Origin: Trebouxia sp. TZW2008
Taxonomy: Eukaryota > Chlorophyta > Trebouxiophyceae > Trebouxiales > Trebouxiaceae
Reading direction: 5' to 3'
Length of the DNA stretch: 64,000 nt
Assembly: GCA_002118135.1 (NCBI GenBank)
Contig: BDIU01000146.1
Span: 432,102 to 496,101 of the forward strand
Below, one piece after another: positions 36,295 to 49,018 of this stretch (within the stretch, counting starts at the first letter, position 1; each line of letters opens with the position of its first letter). The translations under genes and the position numbers were made by a program. The notes below the pieces were generated by a model. That model was not told the DNA's origin. It saw nothing but the letters and a program-made list of their open reading frames with translations, and did no database searches.

Positions 36295-36665
36295 GACGTC
36301 AAAGTGCGCTGATGTCTAAACTTAGCAGATGCGGCACTACAGCAGCAGAAAGGGCTGATCTGTGTGCTTGCAGCACGCGTGAAGACTGGTAGTCGCGAAG
36401 GGCGAGGTTAAGGCCTTGACGTCAAAGTCATTTTGAACGGCATTTACTGAGGTTTAGCTGTTGCAGGCTGCAACTTGCAGCTCGATCGCTTGCCATCTAT
36501 TACGTCCACACCACGATCTGCGCAAGATCGCTCAATAATAGCGCTCTGCGCGTCGTCTGCCATCCGCTTGCCGGCTAAGCCTTGACGCCCCTCCCGACTG
36601 ATCAGCATGCACAGCATATGCTAAACGCGTAACACGCCTGAGACACCGTCGTTGCGGTCTGCCGC
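36295..36665. promoter_or_regulatory. Divergent promoter, sphingomyelinase/SFT2
   Basis: 371 bp between two head-to-head start codons. No TATA box is obvious. The stretch holds ACGTCAAAG motifs at 36295-36303 and 36419-36427 and is richer in CpG than its surroundings. Confidence 0.5.
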
Positions 36666-37612
36666 ATGGCCGCGCAATGGGAGAGACTAAAGATGGGCTT
36701 GGGCATCGGTCCAGAACCTCCTGCCGAGCCAGAAAGTCTGCCTAGTCAGCTGCTGCATCAGCTTGATGAAGCCACTACTCTGTCCAAAACACAGGTCAAA
36801 TGCTGCGTCTGCTAACGCTTTGAAAGGCATTGCAGTCTTTCTTTCACGCAGTCAAGCCACTAAGCACATGCTGTCAAACGCAGAGAGTCTATGGATTTGC
36901 AATATGCTTGGGTCTAGGTCTGCTGTTTGGCTTTCTGGTATGCGATTTGACATGTCCTGGCAGTTTTGCAACCAACAATTCAAGCAGCATTCTGAACACA
37001 CTATTCTATGCAGTCCAGCGTCTTCTTTTTGATGCCTGTCAAATTTGCAATACTATATACACTTGCAAATCTGTTATTCGTGGCAAGGTGAGGGGCTTTC
37101 CTGTAGTCACATCGTTTCTGTTCTTGCCATCCATGACTTCAAATATGACATCTATCATTGATGTGCAGTACATGCTTTTTGATGGGACCACTAGCGCAAT
37201 TCAAGAAAATGTTTGAGAAAGGGCGCATCATTGCCACCTGCCTATATTTTGGTGCTATGTTTCTGACGCTATGGATGGCGATCAAGGTGAGTTTGCTTTT
37301 GCACTCATGCTATTTGTACTGACGCTCATCAAACAAGAAGAAGAAATCTTTCCTACTGCTTACTAACAAGCTGATGGACAAGACACTGACCTTCTGCTCA
37401 CCTGCAGCTGCATAGCTTCCCAGGAACAATCTTAGCTCTACTTGTTCAGATGGCTGCACTCGTATGGTAAGCAGCTCTTGCTTAAGCACTTTGCCAGCCA
37501 ACAGGCCATCCGACATTATTGATATGCATGTCCACGCAGGTACTGCATGAGCTATATCCCCTTTGCAAGAGCGATGGCGAGCAAAATATTTTCATCTTTC
37601 ATATCTGGTTGA
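36666..37612 (+). CDS. SFT2-family Golgi vesicle transport protein
   Basis: Six exons join in phase to 184 residues: 36666-36794, 36836-36937, 37014-37087, 37169-37286, 37408-37466 and 37540-37612. The order is that of the SFT2 domain: a soluble N-terminus, then four hydrophobic segments, namely VYGFAICLGLGLLFGFL, MPVKFAILYTLANLLFV, GRIIATCLYFGAMFLTLWMA and FPGTILALLVQMAALVWYCM. The family-typical GPLAQFKKMF lies before the third and YIPFARAM after the fourth. SFT2 proteins act at the Golgi in fusion of retrograde vesicles. Introns are short (41-121 bp), unlike the neighbours. Confidence 0.9.
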
Positions 37613-37898
37613 GGGTTTGTCAGAGCCAGTTATTGGCATATGCACTTTGTTGTATGCAGAGGCGGTTGACCTCCGTTGCCTGGATTTATGGATGCAGTGC
37701 TGAAGTATATCTGCATGTCCAAAAGATTCCAAAATTGATGAACAAATGATGAGCGGCAATGACAACATAGTATAGCATCACTTGACACAAGAGCGTTCTC
37801 AACTCAAAAAAATGACAGGACAAAACACCAGACACCTCTGTTGGGTGCCTTTCACCAGACAGAAGTATTGCTGACTCAACACAATGTCACATAACAAA

Positions 37899-40800
37899 TC
37901 ACATACTGGTCAACCATGCTTCTGTTTCGCTTGTGTGATTCCTGAGCAGGTCGACCTGGGCATGCAACCCCAGTAACTGACTCTCTTTGCTTTCAAGCAC
38001 ATTGGCCAAGGAGTTGCGCTCCGCTAACAAATGTTCAACTTGCTTCTGCAACTGCTGCAGCCGGATCTTGGCCTGCACGCAAACAGCACTGACTTCGTGA
38101 CACAATTGTGTCTATGAATCTATTTCTTTACTAAACATGGCTCGCAATGGTCTGCACATTGCTGCCTGGGCTGCATTGGCACAATCTATGTCGGCAGAGC
38201 AAGGCTGTCATCAGACTACCCTTTGCATCGGTCTTTTGCAAAGCAAAGGAGTAAGCAGTCCTACAGGAGCATCAGCAACCAAGCCTGCAGTAACGAATGT
38301 GCAGCAAATGAGGTGACAACATACCTCTTGTAACTCAGCCTCTGTGTGCGCTTGATTATGATGCTGCGCAGAGCAGACAGAAAGCTGTTGTGTGGCTTCT
38401 GTTGCTCTTTTGATGGCTTCAGCCTCGGACGCTTGAGCCTGAGACAACAGTGTCTGCAGATGCAACCTCTCCTCCTCGTCTGCAGCCTGCACCAACAACA
38501 TAGCCTCAGAGGATGTTGCCACATTAGCATCATGAAGTCACGTAGCACAAAGCTCAGCAGGAAGTGCAGCAGTTGCTTTTGACATCAAAGCACACATTTG
38601 TATGCTGCTTGGACATGTGACCTATGCATATGCCCCATACTGCCAGCCTTGGCATGTGCAGTTTGTATGTAAGAAGGAAAAGGTAATAGGATGGGGCAAT
38701 TGATGCAGTAGTGCTTGTGACAACACAAGTTAGATGAAAGCGTTCAATATAGCAATATGGCGACAAATCTGAGCTATGCCCGATGATCCACTCAGAAGTA
38801 GAAGTATGGCATCATTGCTCACAGACATCTCAGCAGAACATACCAACCCATGTCTTGGGGCACTCGATGACCAATGCATAGACGCATGCTTGTGAATCAC
38901 AGACCTGCATGAGCAGTTGGCGCTCCAAGTCATCAATCTGCTGCTGGTCTATGTCAGACTGGCGCTGGCATTCAGCCAAGTGGTCATCCCGCATCCGCAC
39001 TGCCAGCTGCAGATCCCGCACCTCTTGCTGCAGGTGTGCAGAGGCTTCGGCCTTGCGTTCAGCTCTGTGCAGTGCCTGGTCCAGCACCTTGCAGCGTGTC
39101 TCAGCCTGCTGGCTGGACCTGGCATGAGCATTGGCCTGCTCAAAAGCTTCATGAGCTGTGCTTTGCTGTTCCTGCAGTCGCCCCTCTGCCTTGTCAGCCC
39201 TTGCTTTGTGCTCCTGTAGCATAATGACAAGGATGAGCTCTGAACATGAATACCTCCAATCACCACTGTATGACATTAGCATCACCGTGCAACCCTGATG
39301 GACTGCGGCTGCCAGAGATATAAGGCTGTATGACTGAAAGTGGTTTTCTCACAAAATGTCACTTTCCAAGCATGTAGGGCGTCATAGCTGTGGTTGAGGG
39401 GGAAAGGAATTGCCGGGCGAAGGGGGGGGGGGGGGGGGTTTCAGGGTTTTAAGGGACAGCACAATACCTGAAGTGCACTTTGCAGATCTGCTAGCTGTTG
39501 CTGCAGCCCGGGACTCCCGGCAACAGTCCCAGGGCTGCTGCCCTCATCCTGGGGCTGGAGTCTGTTGCCCTGGGCGTCCACAGCTTTCAAGGCACATTGG
39601 AGCTGGTCATTCTCAGTTTGCAAGACTGCCAGCTGGTCAGACTGCAGGCTGGTCACAGTCTTACTGTCAGCCAGCTGGGACTGTAGCAACGCCACTTCAT
39701 CTGAGCACCGCTGCAAGGCGCCAGCTTTGTCAGTAAGATCAGCCGCTGCCTGTGACAGCCTGCTTGCCTGCTGCCTGAGCTTGTCTGACTGCTCAGTGGC
39801 GGTGCTCTGGTGCTGCTTCCACTCGTGCTGCAGTCTGCCAAGCTGGTGACAAAACGCCTCCTGGTTGTGAGAAGCTAGCTGGTGCCACAAAGCAGGCACA
39901 GATTCAAGCGGCCAGCCTTGGCTTAGCAGCCTGTCCATGGTGTCTGCTGAGCCTGACTCCTGCCGCTGATCCAAACCAGATGCAAAGTTCCCGCCATCCT
40001 TTGAATTCGAATTTGAATTGTCACAGGGCACAGCAGGCTTAGCAGCTGAAGCGGCCTGAGCCTTGGCAAGAGCTGCTTGAAGAGTGGACACTTCAGCCTT
40101 CAAGACGTCAATCTGCTCATCTCTGCTGCCGTAGCTCGTGCTGACGTCAAGAGAATCAAGCTGCCGCCTAAGAGCATCCACCTCAGCCTGCTGGTCACGC
40201 TGTGCACGCTTTTTATCGGCAGCCTTGTCAGTGTTCTGCTCACCATCTGTGCCAGCTTGGCCAGCCTCTATCTGCTGTTTGAGCGTTTGAATCTCCAGCT
40301 GCTGTGCATGCTGCACACGCTGTGCTTCTGCGAGCTGATCTGTACACTTGGACTGTGCAGGGATGCCTTGTTGGCTGGCAAGCTGAGCCTGGAGCTGGTT
40401 CACATGCTCATTGGCTCGCTCAAGTCGCAAGTGAAGCCTTCTCAGCTCCTCAGCCTCTTGCTGCTCGCCCTTCAGCAGCAATCATATCTCAAAGAAGTGG
40501 GAAGTCACAGCGTATATGGTTCTTGTTGACAGACGCTGAAACTCAAACTGAGAACTGTTGCTGACCTGGCTTTTGCGAACAGGTTGTTGACGCAATCATC
40601 TTGCCTTTGTCTGTGGCAGTCCTCAAAAGCAAGCGCTTGAGCTGTAGGACCTTTCACCCTGCCAAGATGTGTATCAGTCCTTGTAAGTTACGCCTTTTGC
40701 TCTCTGACAATGAACAAAGTCAACTTGATCGCTTGTAAGAGGGCTTTTCCTCAAATTTGTTGGTGACAGCTGTGTTCTTTCTCACACTTCTATGTCCTGT

Positions 40801-43800
40801 GCATGTCCCAGCATATGCACCATGGTGCAGACTGCCAAGAATGATATAGACAACAATGATCTAGACAACAAACAGTCTAGACAGCAGACAGGTTCACATG
40901 ACCTTGCAGAAACGAGATGGACAAGCATGTTGACTGTGTCCAACTAGAGCAGACAGCAACCAAGCCAGCATCAGTCATCATGACTCACCTGCAGCTGCTG
41001 CCCCTGCTGCTTGAGGCTGTCCTCAGTGTCTTGCAACTGCTGCGTCAACAGCTGCACAGCAGCTTCCCTGGCAGCAGCAGCCTCCTGAAGAAGAGTGACT
41101 TGCAGGCGCTCAGCATCATTCAGAGCGTTGGCCTGCTGTAGCTCAGCTCGTGTGGCTTGCAGCGTGCTCTGCAACTGACTGTGTTTCTGATGCCAGCTGT
41201 CTTGAGACTCTTGCCATTCACTGAGCTTAGCAGCTTGTTCCTGAGTCTCAGCCTGCAAAGCACCACGCAAGTGATGATAGCAAAATGCGCCGCATTTGCC
41301 TGTTGCAGCTCAGCCTGTGTGGCTTGCATTGTGCTTTGCAGCCGCTTGTGCTTCTGGTCCCAGCTGACCTGTGAGCTTTCCCATTCACTATGCCTAACAG
41401 CTGGCTTGTGTGTCTTAGCCTGCAAATTGTGAGGTGAGTCATGAGAGCATCACTCAAGATGTTAGCCTGCTGCAGCTCAGCCTGTGTGGCTTGCAATGTG
41501 CTCTATTTTTGCCTGTGTTTCTGATGCCGGCTGTCTTGAATAACTTCCCATTCACTAAGCTTGGCAGCTTGCTCCTGAGTCTCAGCCTGCAAAGCATGAA
41601 GCGAGTGATGATAGCTTCAGCTTTTGCATTGGCCTGTTGCAGCTCAGCTTGTGTGGCTTGCAGCGTGCTCTGCAATTGACTGTGTTTCTGTTGCCGGCTG
41701 TCTTTGAGACTCTTCCCGTTCACCAAGTTTAGCAGCTTGTTCTTGAGTCTCAGCCTGCAAAGCATGAAGCGAATGATGATAGCCTCCGCTTTTGCATTGA
41801 CCTGTTGCAGCTCAGCCTGTGTGGCTTGCAGCATGCTCTGCAATTGACTGTGTTTCTGATGCCGACTGTCGTGAGACTCTTCCCATTCACTAAGCTTAGC
41901 AGCTGGCTCCTGAGTCGCAGCCTGCAAAGCATTAGGCGAGTGATGACAGCATCATTCAAGGCATTGACCTGTTGCAGCTGAGCCTGTGTGGCTTGCAGCG
42001 TGCTCTGCAATTGACTGTGTTTCTGATGCCGGCTGTCGTGAGACTCTTCCCATTCACTAAGCCTGACAGCTTGCTCCTGTGTCTTAGCCTGCAAAGCATC
42101 AAGGTGCATAGGCATCAACAATCAAGTCAGCGTGGCAAACTAGCAAGGTCAGTGGCCATCAAGAGCCAGCATGGTGAAGACAGGCTTGTCTTGACAGTCA
42201 GAGTGAAGCTTCTGTCAAGTGGGCAGTGAGTGATTTCATGCTGCTGCAGTGCCTGTCTGTTAGGCTGAGCTAAGTCGTTTTGCAGCTATTGCACTGCAGC
42301 AGCACGGCAAAAAGGGCAGCGCTTGGTTGGGAATTGCCGGCAAAGTGACTCACCTGTGATGTGGCGAGCTGAGCTTGGGTGTCTTGCAGCTGCTGAGTCA
42401 GCTGCTCCAGCCGGCTTTGTTGAGTTGGTGAAGAGCTTTGCTGATGCTGCACCAGCTGCAGCTGAGCTGCTGTGTCCTCACGAGCCTACAGCAATAGCAA
42501 GCATGGAGCATAGCAAACTTTAATGCTGAGGGTTGTACTGTTGCTGGCGGCTGTACTGGGCTGCCCCTCTGTGTGCACCTGAGCCAACACTTCCTTGCGA
42601 GCCTGCAACAACAAGCAGGCCAAAATTGATCAAGCCTCACCAGTAATGTGCCCTGCTGTTGCTTCAACTGCAGCTGAGCTGCTGTGTTATCACGAGTTCT
42701 GCAACAACAAGCAAGCATGAGACACGTACCCCTCTAAGCATGGAGGATCAAGTGTTGCGCAAGGTAGTGCTACTGCTCGTGAAGAATAGTCGCATTACAA
42801 GCAGCATCAGCATGCTGTGCCACTCAAGACTGTGCAGTGGTGCAGAGTTTGCTGTCAGTGAGATGACTCATTATTATTGCTGCATTGGCAGCAACTTAGA
42901 GACTCAAACCCATATACGTCTTCCATTGTGAGCAGGCATACTTTGCATCATTCTATGGCTGTTGTGACGTTGACAATTGCGCATTTTAAGAAGAGGCAAG
43001 AAGGTTGCTCATGCTGCTGTTGCTTGTTCATGCGCCATCTGCTGCGTGAGCATGCTTTTGACAGCGGGATGTAACATTCATTCTGACCTGCATTTCAGCT
43101 TGCAGGTTCTGGATGGTGACCTCAGCAGTGCGCAGCCGCCGCTGAGCTTCACCATACCGCTCGTCTGCATTGTGGTGCCGCTGCAATTGATTGGCGTTGA
43201 GTTGCAGCTGGCGCTCTTGGCGGTCACACACCGCCCGCTGTGCTTCTAAAGCTGCCTCCAACTGCCATACCTGTTACAGCAACTTGTTACTACTACAAAG
43301 AGCTTTTCGTATGCACAAAAGCTTACATGGAAGACACCATAAACTATTGGTGACATACTATATGGATGCAGCCCAATTACTACGACTTCAGTATAGACCT
43401 GTGCGCCATGCTTGGATGACAGCGGACGGAATTGGAGGCCATCCTTCCAGAACTTGTACAAGAGAGGCTCATGGTCAATGCAAATAATTGGTGTTGACTC
43501 ACGGCAACAACCTCCAAAAGAGACAATCATGCAAACCAGCCTTGACAAGTATAGCCATCGCACAATTTGAGCGTCTCTTTTGCAATGCCTGTAGTCTTGG
43601 AAGTAGTGGGAGTTACATCAGCATCTAGACTCATGATGCAGCTGCAGCAGATTGCACAGATCCTTTGTACACATTTATCTTGCTTGAAAATATGGGATGC
43701 TTCTGGACAGAACTCTGCCAGGCAATGCCAGACCACAACATATGCACAGCAGATCCTTTGCACACATGCTGATCAGCTGAACATACAGCATTACCTTGGA

Positions 43801-46800
43801 CCGAAGTTTATGCTCTGCTGAGGGACTCTGTGAAGCTTCAGCATTCGCAAAGGGCACCAGAGTGCTGCTTTTTGTCCTGTTTACTAAGGCACTGCCGGTC
43901 TGGCCCCTGTCAACAGCCCCAGCTTGACCATCATCAGACATTGCAGGCGCAGCATCATAGCCACTTGATCTCATGTTTGGCATTGTGGCTGACAGGTCAC
44001 TGACAGCTGCCCTCAAGGCCAGGCTGTTATCTCTACTGGTTGCTGAATGCCTCCTGTTGGTTGGCAGCCCATATGAGGTGCTAGCCTGCCAATCAGCTTG
44101 CCTATCAGCACGCCTATCGGCCTGCCTGTCAGCATGCCTATCAGCAGGTCTAGGAGGGTTGCTTGTGGCAATGACAGCAGGTGAGTTGATTCGCCAGTCG
44201 GCCAGAGGCTTTGAGGGATTATGGTGTAGGCTAGACCCTGGCCGGCTGGCTGTGCTGGGGTGGGCTTGGGGGGATGGTGGGTCAGGGGCAGCCTTGGAGG
44301 GCCTGTGGGTGGGACTGCTGCCATTCCTGTGTAGGGCTGCATCAGGCTTGGCTGGCGCTTGCTCGGGCATGCCCTTGCGGTTGGTCCAAGCACGCTGAGC
44401 CAACCTATCTAGGGCTTGTCGCATTGGGGATGCCCCAGAATTGTCCCTGCCCTGCCCCTGCACGATTCCATCCTGAGGTCAATGAGAGTCACATGAAAGG
44501 TTTTACACCCATTTGACAACAGCAAGTAGGTCAACTGTTGGTCAACAGGTCAAGCAGAGCCTGCAATCCACTGATCAGAAACAGCCCAAAATGGGGGCAA
44601 ACTTGCACCCCATGCAGCCGTTTCTCTCTTTTGCTGCCGGGCATTTTCTGCTCTGCACAGCTCATGCATATCTGCTTGCACATAATGACATGTTGACTGC
44701 CTGGAGATGTGGCAAACAAGCTCTCTTTGATGCTGTCAGAGCCATTCAATGCGCAAAACTTTCATTGTTTCGACAGGATGTGCTGCGGTTGCTTTCTGAC
44801 AAGTCAGCTCATGCTCAGCTTCAGCAAAGACCCAACATCCAGCTTGCATCTTGCCATGACGCATACTTCACAACTTGCATGCTTCACTGTGCTCAAGGCA
44901 AGGCCTAGAGACATGGCATGACAAGATCAAACCAGTCGCAAAGCTTCTGACAACATCAGAAGCAGCACAAAGTCATACAAGGAAAATCTGCTGATATACA
45001 GACCTGATCCACCTCTTGCATGGAGTGCTGCAGCTGCAAGCCTGTGCTGTAGCTATGCTCCAGGGCCTGGGGGGTGACTAAGCCAGATGAAGGAGCACTC
45101 AACTGCCCATGCACTCCAGGACTAGACAGACTACTCTGTAAGCTGAAAGCCTGCACAAACACACCTGCTTCGTGACTTGATTTCACGCTTGTGCTCATGA
45201 CTTGTGGCCACCTACATCATTGGTCTTATAGTATGCAGTCTTGTAACAGAACAGATGATTGCATTGCAATGAACTGCGCATACACAAGCTGAAAGCTTAT
45301 GCAAGCAAGAATGGCAGGCTGAGACCCAAAGCACATCATAGCTTGCTCAACACAAAGGAGCTGACGACTGTACTGCTGCTGCGCCTGGTGCTCACCTGCA
45401 AGCTGTTGTCCATTGCTCCCATACGGCGCTGTCCCTGCTGCGCGTGCTGGGCCTGCTGAGGTGGCCTCAGTGACAGAGGGTCAAGCTCAGCAGTCTCTGC
45501 GAAGCGGCTTTCATGCCAATCAAAGGTAAGACGCTGCCTCACATCCCCTGCTGCAGCATCTGCTGTACTGTGCGGTGACGATGAGTCTGGCGATGAGCTG
45601 TCAATTGTCGCAGCATGCCTGCAGCCAAGCACTGATGTTGCATCAGCATGTCATGCTTGATGGTGGTCTAGCTTGCATATGGTGGGGCGTGCAAGTGCTG
45701 TTGCTGGAAGGTGGAAGAGGGGTGGTGAAAGCTTGACTGCCATCTGTATGACACACGGGCATAGATGTTGCGTTCAGTCAAAGTCGAGCATTGATGACCA
45801 TCAGCATGTCATGGGTGAAAGTGGACTTGCTCTTGGGTGATTTGCTTGCAGGTGATTCTATTTGGGAGGGGCAATAAACCAGGTTGTAAAAATTTGTCTG
45901 CAAGCTGCATACATGGTCGGCTTTTGCTACGTTCAGCAAAAGCCAACCACTGGTGCAGCATCAGCATGTCATCGTGGTTTTGCTATTGGGTGATTCCTTT
46001 ATCTGCAAGGTTATCCTGTTTCAGAGGGATGATGAGCAGGGTTGTGAAAGCTTGCCTGCAAGGTGCATCACACACAGGCACAGACACAGATGCTGCGTGC
46101 ACTGTGCAATGTGCAACACCAGCATCTTATGTCTGAGGTGATTTTGCTTGAAGGTGGTGAGCAGGGTCATAAAACTGCTCAATTGCAAGCTGCAGCGCAG
46201 ACCGGCATAGGTACTCTGTCCATCGAAAGCCACTGCTACTTGTATTGCTTTGTCTTTTGGTGTCTTCACATTTTTTGGTGTGTTTCAGTCTTGAATCTTG
46301 TTCAGTTTCAAAATGACCCCACCACATGCTATGGAGTAGTCAAGATAAGTGTAGAGACATGAGCCAAATGCAGGTCCAGCCAAGGCCTTTTGAGACAGGG
46401 CGTTTTGTCAAACAGAGCTTGGTCAGTCTGTCATCAGTCAACAATGGACAGCTCACACAATTAACATGTTGACAAAACATCAACAGTACATTGTGTACAG
46501 CTTGTGATGCATCAGTGGAAGGCAGCCAAAGGAACAGTTTGCTGCGGCATCACCTGCTTGCGCAGGAAAGCATCCCACTGAGACTGCCAAAATCTTGTGC
46601 AATGGTGTGCTGCTGAGCATGATTGGCTGGCGTCTGCTAATGATGCCTGTGATGCAAATGTGGTTGCAACTGAAGCAACAGTAACCAGACCTGAGGCGGG
46701 TCGTGGGGATGTGAGACCCAGCTGCTTGCTCTCTTGGGCTCAGACCAGGCATGCTGAACTGGTTGAGCTGAGCGCTCTTGTCTGATGCTAAGCGGCGCAA

Positions 46801-48406
46801 ATGCTGCACTGAGTCCTGCATGGTGCGTTTGCGCTTTAACGCTACGCTTTCAGCTCCATTGCCACCTGCCACAGCATACTCAATGAGCAAAACATAGTAA
46901 GAGAGAAATAAATCGGCATGACATGATGCTGGGCTGCACTGAGTCGTGCATGGTGCATTGACATGTAAGTGGTGTGCCATAGACAATTATTTCAATTTGA
47001 TGCGTGCCTTGCTGACATGCATCCCTCTGACACAACAAGCTGTACAAACATGCAAGCATGATGCATGCAACCATGTCTGGCTTACACAATATGCAACACC
47101 TGCTGTCTGCTGAAGAACAGGCACTCATGCTTCTTGCAGTGAAAGCGCAATCTGGCATTCTGGCTTCACACGACGGCTAGACAAGATTGGGGCTGTTGAC
47201 ACCTAGCACTTGTGCTAGCACATTCAAAATCATCAGCAATATCATCATCATTACAGTTGTCACCATACATGTCATGACCAGCATCATCAACATTTATTGC
47301 AGCATTCCTGAAACACCTGTAGCCAAGACATGACTCCCAGCATGGCCAGAGGTATGTAACAATCATACGTACTGCTGTTAATATCAAGATTTTACTTTGC
47401 AAGCTGTATGAGGTACTTGCAGGTGAGTCATGACTCCCAGCGTAGTCAAGCACTTTGGCAGGCCTTAATCTTCTCGCTAAGTGTATGGCTGGGCACTACA
47501 CATACTACGGAAGTGACCGATACTTTGCAAGGCGTGTGCAGTACCTGCAGGCGAGTCATGACTGCCAGCGTAGCCAGGCACCTTGGCAGCCCTCAGCCTC
47601 TCTGCCAGGTTTTGGTGTATTGCTGAGCCCATTGGATTCAGTGCAGCAGCTGATGCAGGGGCAGGGCTGTCTCCAGCAGCCCCATCTGCACCCCTTGCAG
47701 CTGCTGTGTGTATTAATTGCTCTGTTCCTTGCCTAAATTGCTCTGAATCTTGCTGAGGCCCAACATCCTCAGCTGGGCCTGCTTGTGCTGGCAGACTGCT
47801 GCCTCTTGGGATGTACAGGCCGCTCTCCATGGTTTTCACCTTGAAAAATGACCAGAGCACTTGAGAGTGACGTCAAGAATAGTGCAGTAAGTTGCAAGTG
47901 GCCTGAATAGCCTGCTGTTTGTGCGAAGAGCCATGAATGCATTTGTTTGGTGCAAATGTCCTGTCAGTCAGCATACTGTAGCTCCAGACTTGTGTGTTCA
48001 AGCAGGATAGGGATCGCAGTGACATTGACAGCATTATACAACTTTGTGACTTGACTTGCTACATGGTTGTCAAGCTACGCGTGTCTCATGCAGCATGCAC
48101 GAAGCACTTAAAAGGGATCATGCTGTGAGCATAAGCGATGATGACCTTTTTGTGGGGATATGTTGTGTTTACCTGGTTCAGCAGGGTTGCAAGCTCTGCT
48201 TTGCGTGCAGACAACTCAGCAGTGCGCGAGGTGCGGCCTGAGGCTGAAGATGGAGTCATGCTGCTTCGGTGCTGCAGCAAGGCAATTGCTTTGCTGATTG
48301 GGGTCACTCCAGGAGCAGCCCTCTGCTGAGGGGTTGTGGGCCTGTCAATTGCAAAGCCGATGTCTTCACTTGCATGTGTTGGAGTGCTTGGCAAGTCTGC
48401 TGCCAT
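37899..48406 (-). CDS. Large multi-exon coiled-coil protein (golgin/centrosomal-like)
   Basis: The first exon 48406-48173 starts MAADLPSTPTHASEDIGFAI. Further exons (approximate) lie at 47839-47550, about 46860-46690, 45610-45400, 45150-45003, 44470-43830, 43261-43090, 42490-42360, 42088-40989 (see repeat), about 40475-39468, 39215-38905, 38510-38330 and a last one ending at stop TGA 37901-37899. The N-terminal third is Ser/Pro/Gln-rich and probably disordered, with a run of HADRQADRRADRQ type near 44100-44150. The rest is heptad-rich coiled coil, for example QLAEAQRVQHAQQLEIQTLK and VEHLLAERNSLANVLESKES. The composition is like golgins or basal-body/centrosome scaffolds, but no diagnostic GRIP, GRAB or PACT domain was seen, so the role is open. 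Total length is above 1000 residues. Confidence 0.75.
39422..39438 (+). repeat. Homopolymer G17
   Basis: Seventeen consecutive G (C on the sense strand of the coiled-coil gene), about 30 bp into the intron after the exon ending at 39468. Confidence 0.97.
40989..42088 (-). repeat. Six-copy exon array, 167-bp period, in the coiled-coil gene
   Basis: On the minus strand: 42088-41969, 41921-41802, 41754-41634, 41586 to about 41468, 41419-41300 and 41252-40989. Each begins after GCAG with AKTQEQAVRLSEWEES or a variant and ends LQATQAELQQ. The first two are 120-bp open exons followed by 47-bp introns starting GTCAAT. The third has a 1-bp insertion, the fourth an in-frame TAG, the fifth is open but followed by GCAAAT. 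The last runs on without a break through ANALNDAERLQVTLLQE to a normal donor at 40988 and is 264 bp long. Confidence 0.9.
45640..46220. repeat. Degenerate tandem repeat, about 165-180 bp, four units
   Basis: Blocks sharing CATCAGCATGTCAT followed by TTGCTT, GGTTGTGAAAGCTTG-like and GCTGCAT(A/C)ACA motifs recur near 45650, 45790, 45955 and 46125 in an intron of the coiled-coil gene. Confidence 0.65.
47400..47470 (-). repeat. Broken copy of an exon 3' edge in the coiled-coil gene
   Basis: Repeats the nearby exon end (AKVPGYAGSHDSPAG plus donor, 47540-47600) as a close relative about 130 bp downstream on the sense strand. A fragment near 47320-47345 looks like a third copy. Confidence 0.75.
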
Positions 48407-49018
48407 GATATCAAGAATTAAACAACGCTGCCGTCAGTGCTAAAGCTTCATCTTGCCATGCAGCCTGCTGTCAAGTTTGCTTTGCAGTTTGACTCAGCAC
48501 TCAAGCCAGTCACTGCCAGCGGCTGTGGATGCTGCTGCATCCAAAATCACATGCTAAGATCTGCAAGATGTCAGGCGCACGGCCATGGTCTCTGGTTCGT
48601 CACGCTCAAACATGAGGCCATCACAACGCACTTTTGATAGTGGGCTGACCGACGGCATGCCTGACGTCTGTTGATGGCGGTGGCCCGCATGTGCTGACGA
48701 GGTCACGATGACCTCTGCCCGTTTAATGCGTCTCATTCGCGCAAGCATTGGTCAAAGCACAGCTGTCAGTAGCAGCTGAAGGATTCTGAAAAAGCAGTCC
48801 CGAAGTTTATCAGAAAGGTTCCCGCAAGGTGAAGCGTACGCAGTTGGCGGTCTTCGAGTGATTGATCCTGTCGCGCGAGGCTCTGTGTCTTGCGTCTTAA
48901 GCATCACATCCTCCGTCTCAATCCTCAGCTTGTAAAGACTCGCTAACTCGACAGCAGATCTTAAGTGATTGCATCTGACTAGACGCGTTGCCAAGCAGCC
49001 GCAGCTAAAGCAGCAGTC
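48407..49018. promoter_or_regulatory. Divergent promoter, coiled-coil gene/VAP
   Basis: 612 bp between head-to-head starts. A minus-strand open stretch 48748-48554 (MLARMRRIKRAEVIVTSSAH) could be a 5' exon of the coiled-coil gene, but no matching donor was found. Confidence 0.45.

Noticed and set aside
37088..37168. SFT2-like stretch SFLFLPSMTSNM as an exon
   Set aside because: Phase does not fit either neighbour. Exons 37014-37087 and 37169-37286 join directly and restore the family sequence.
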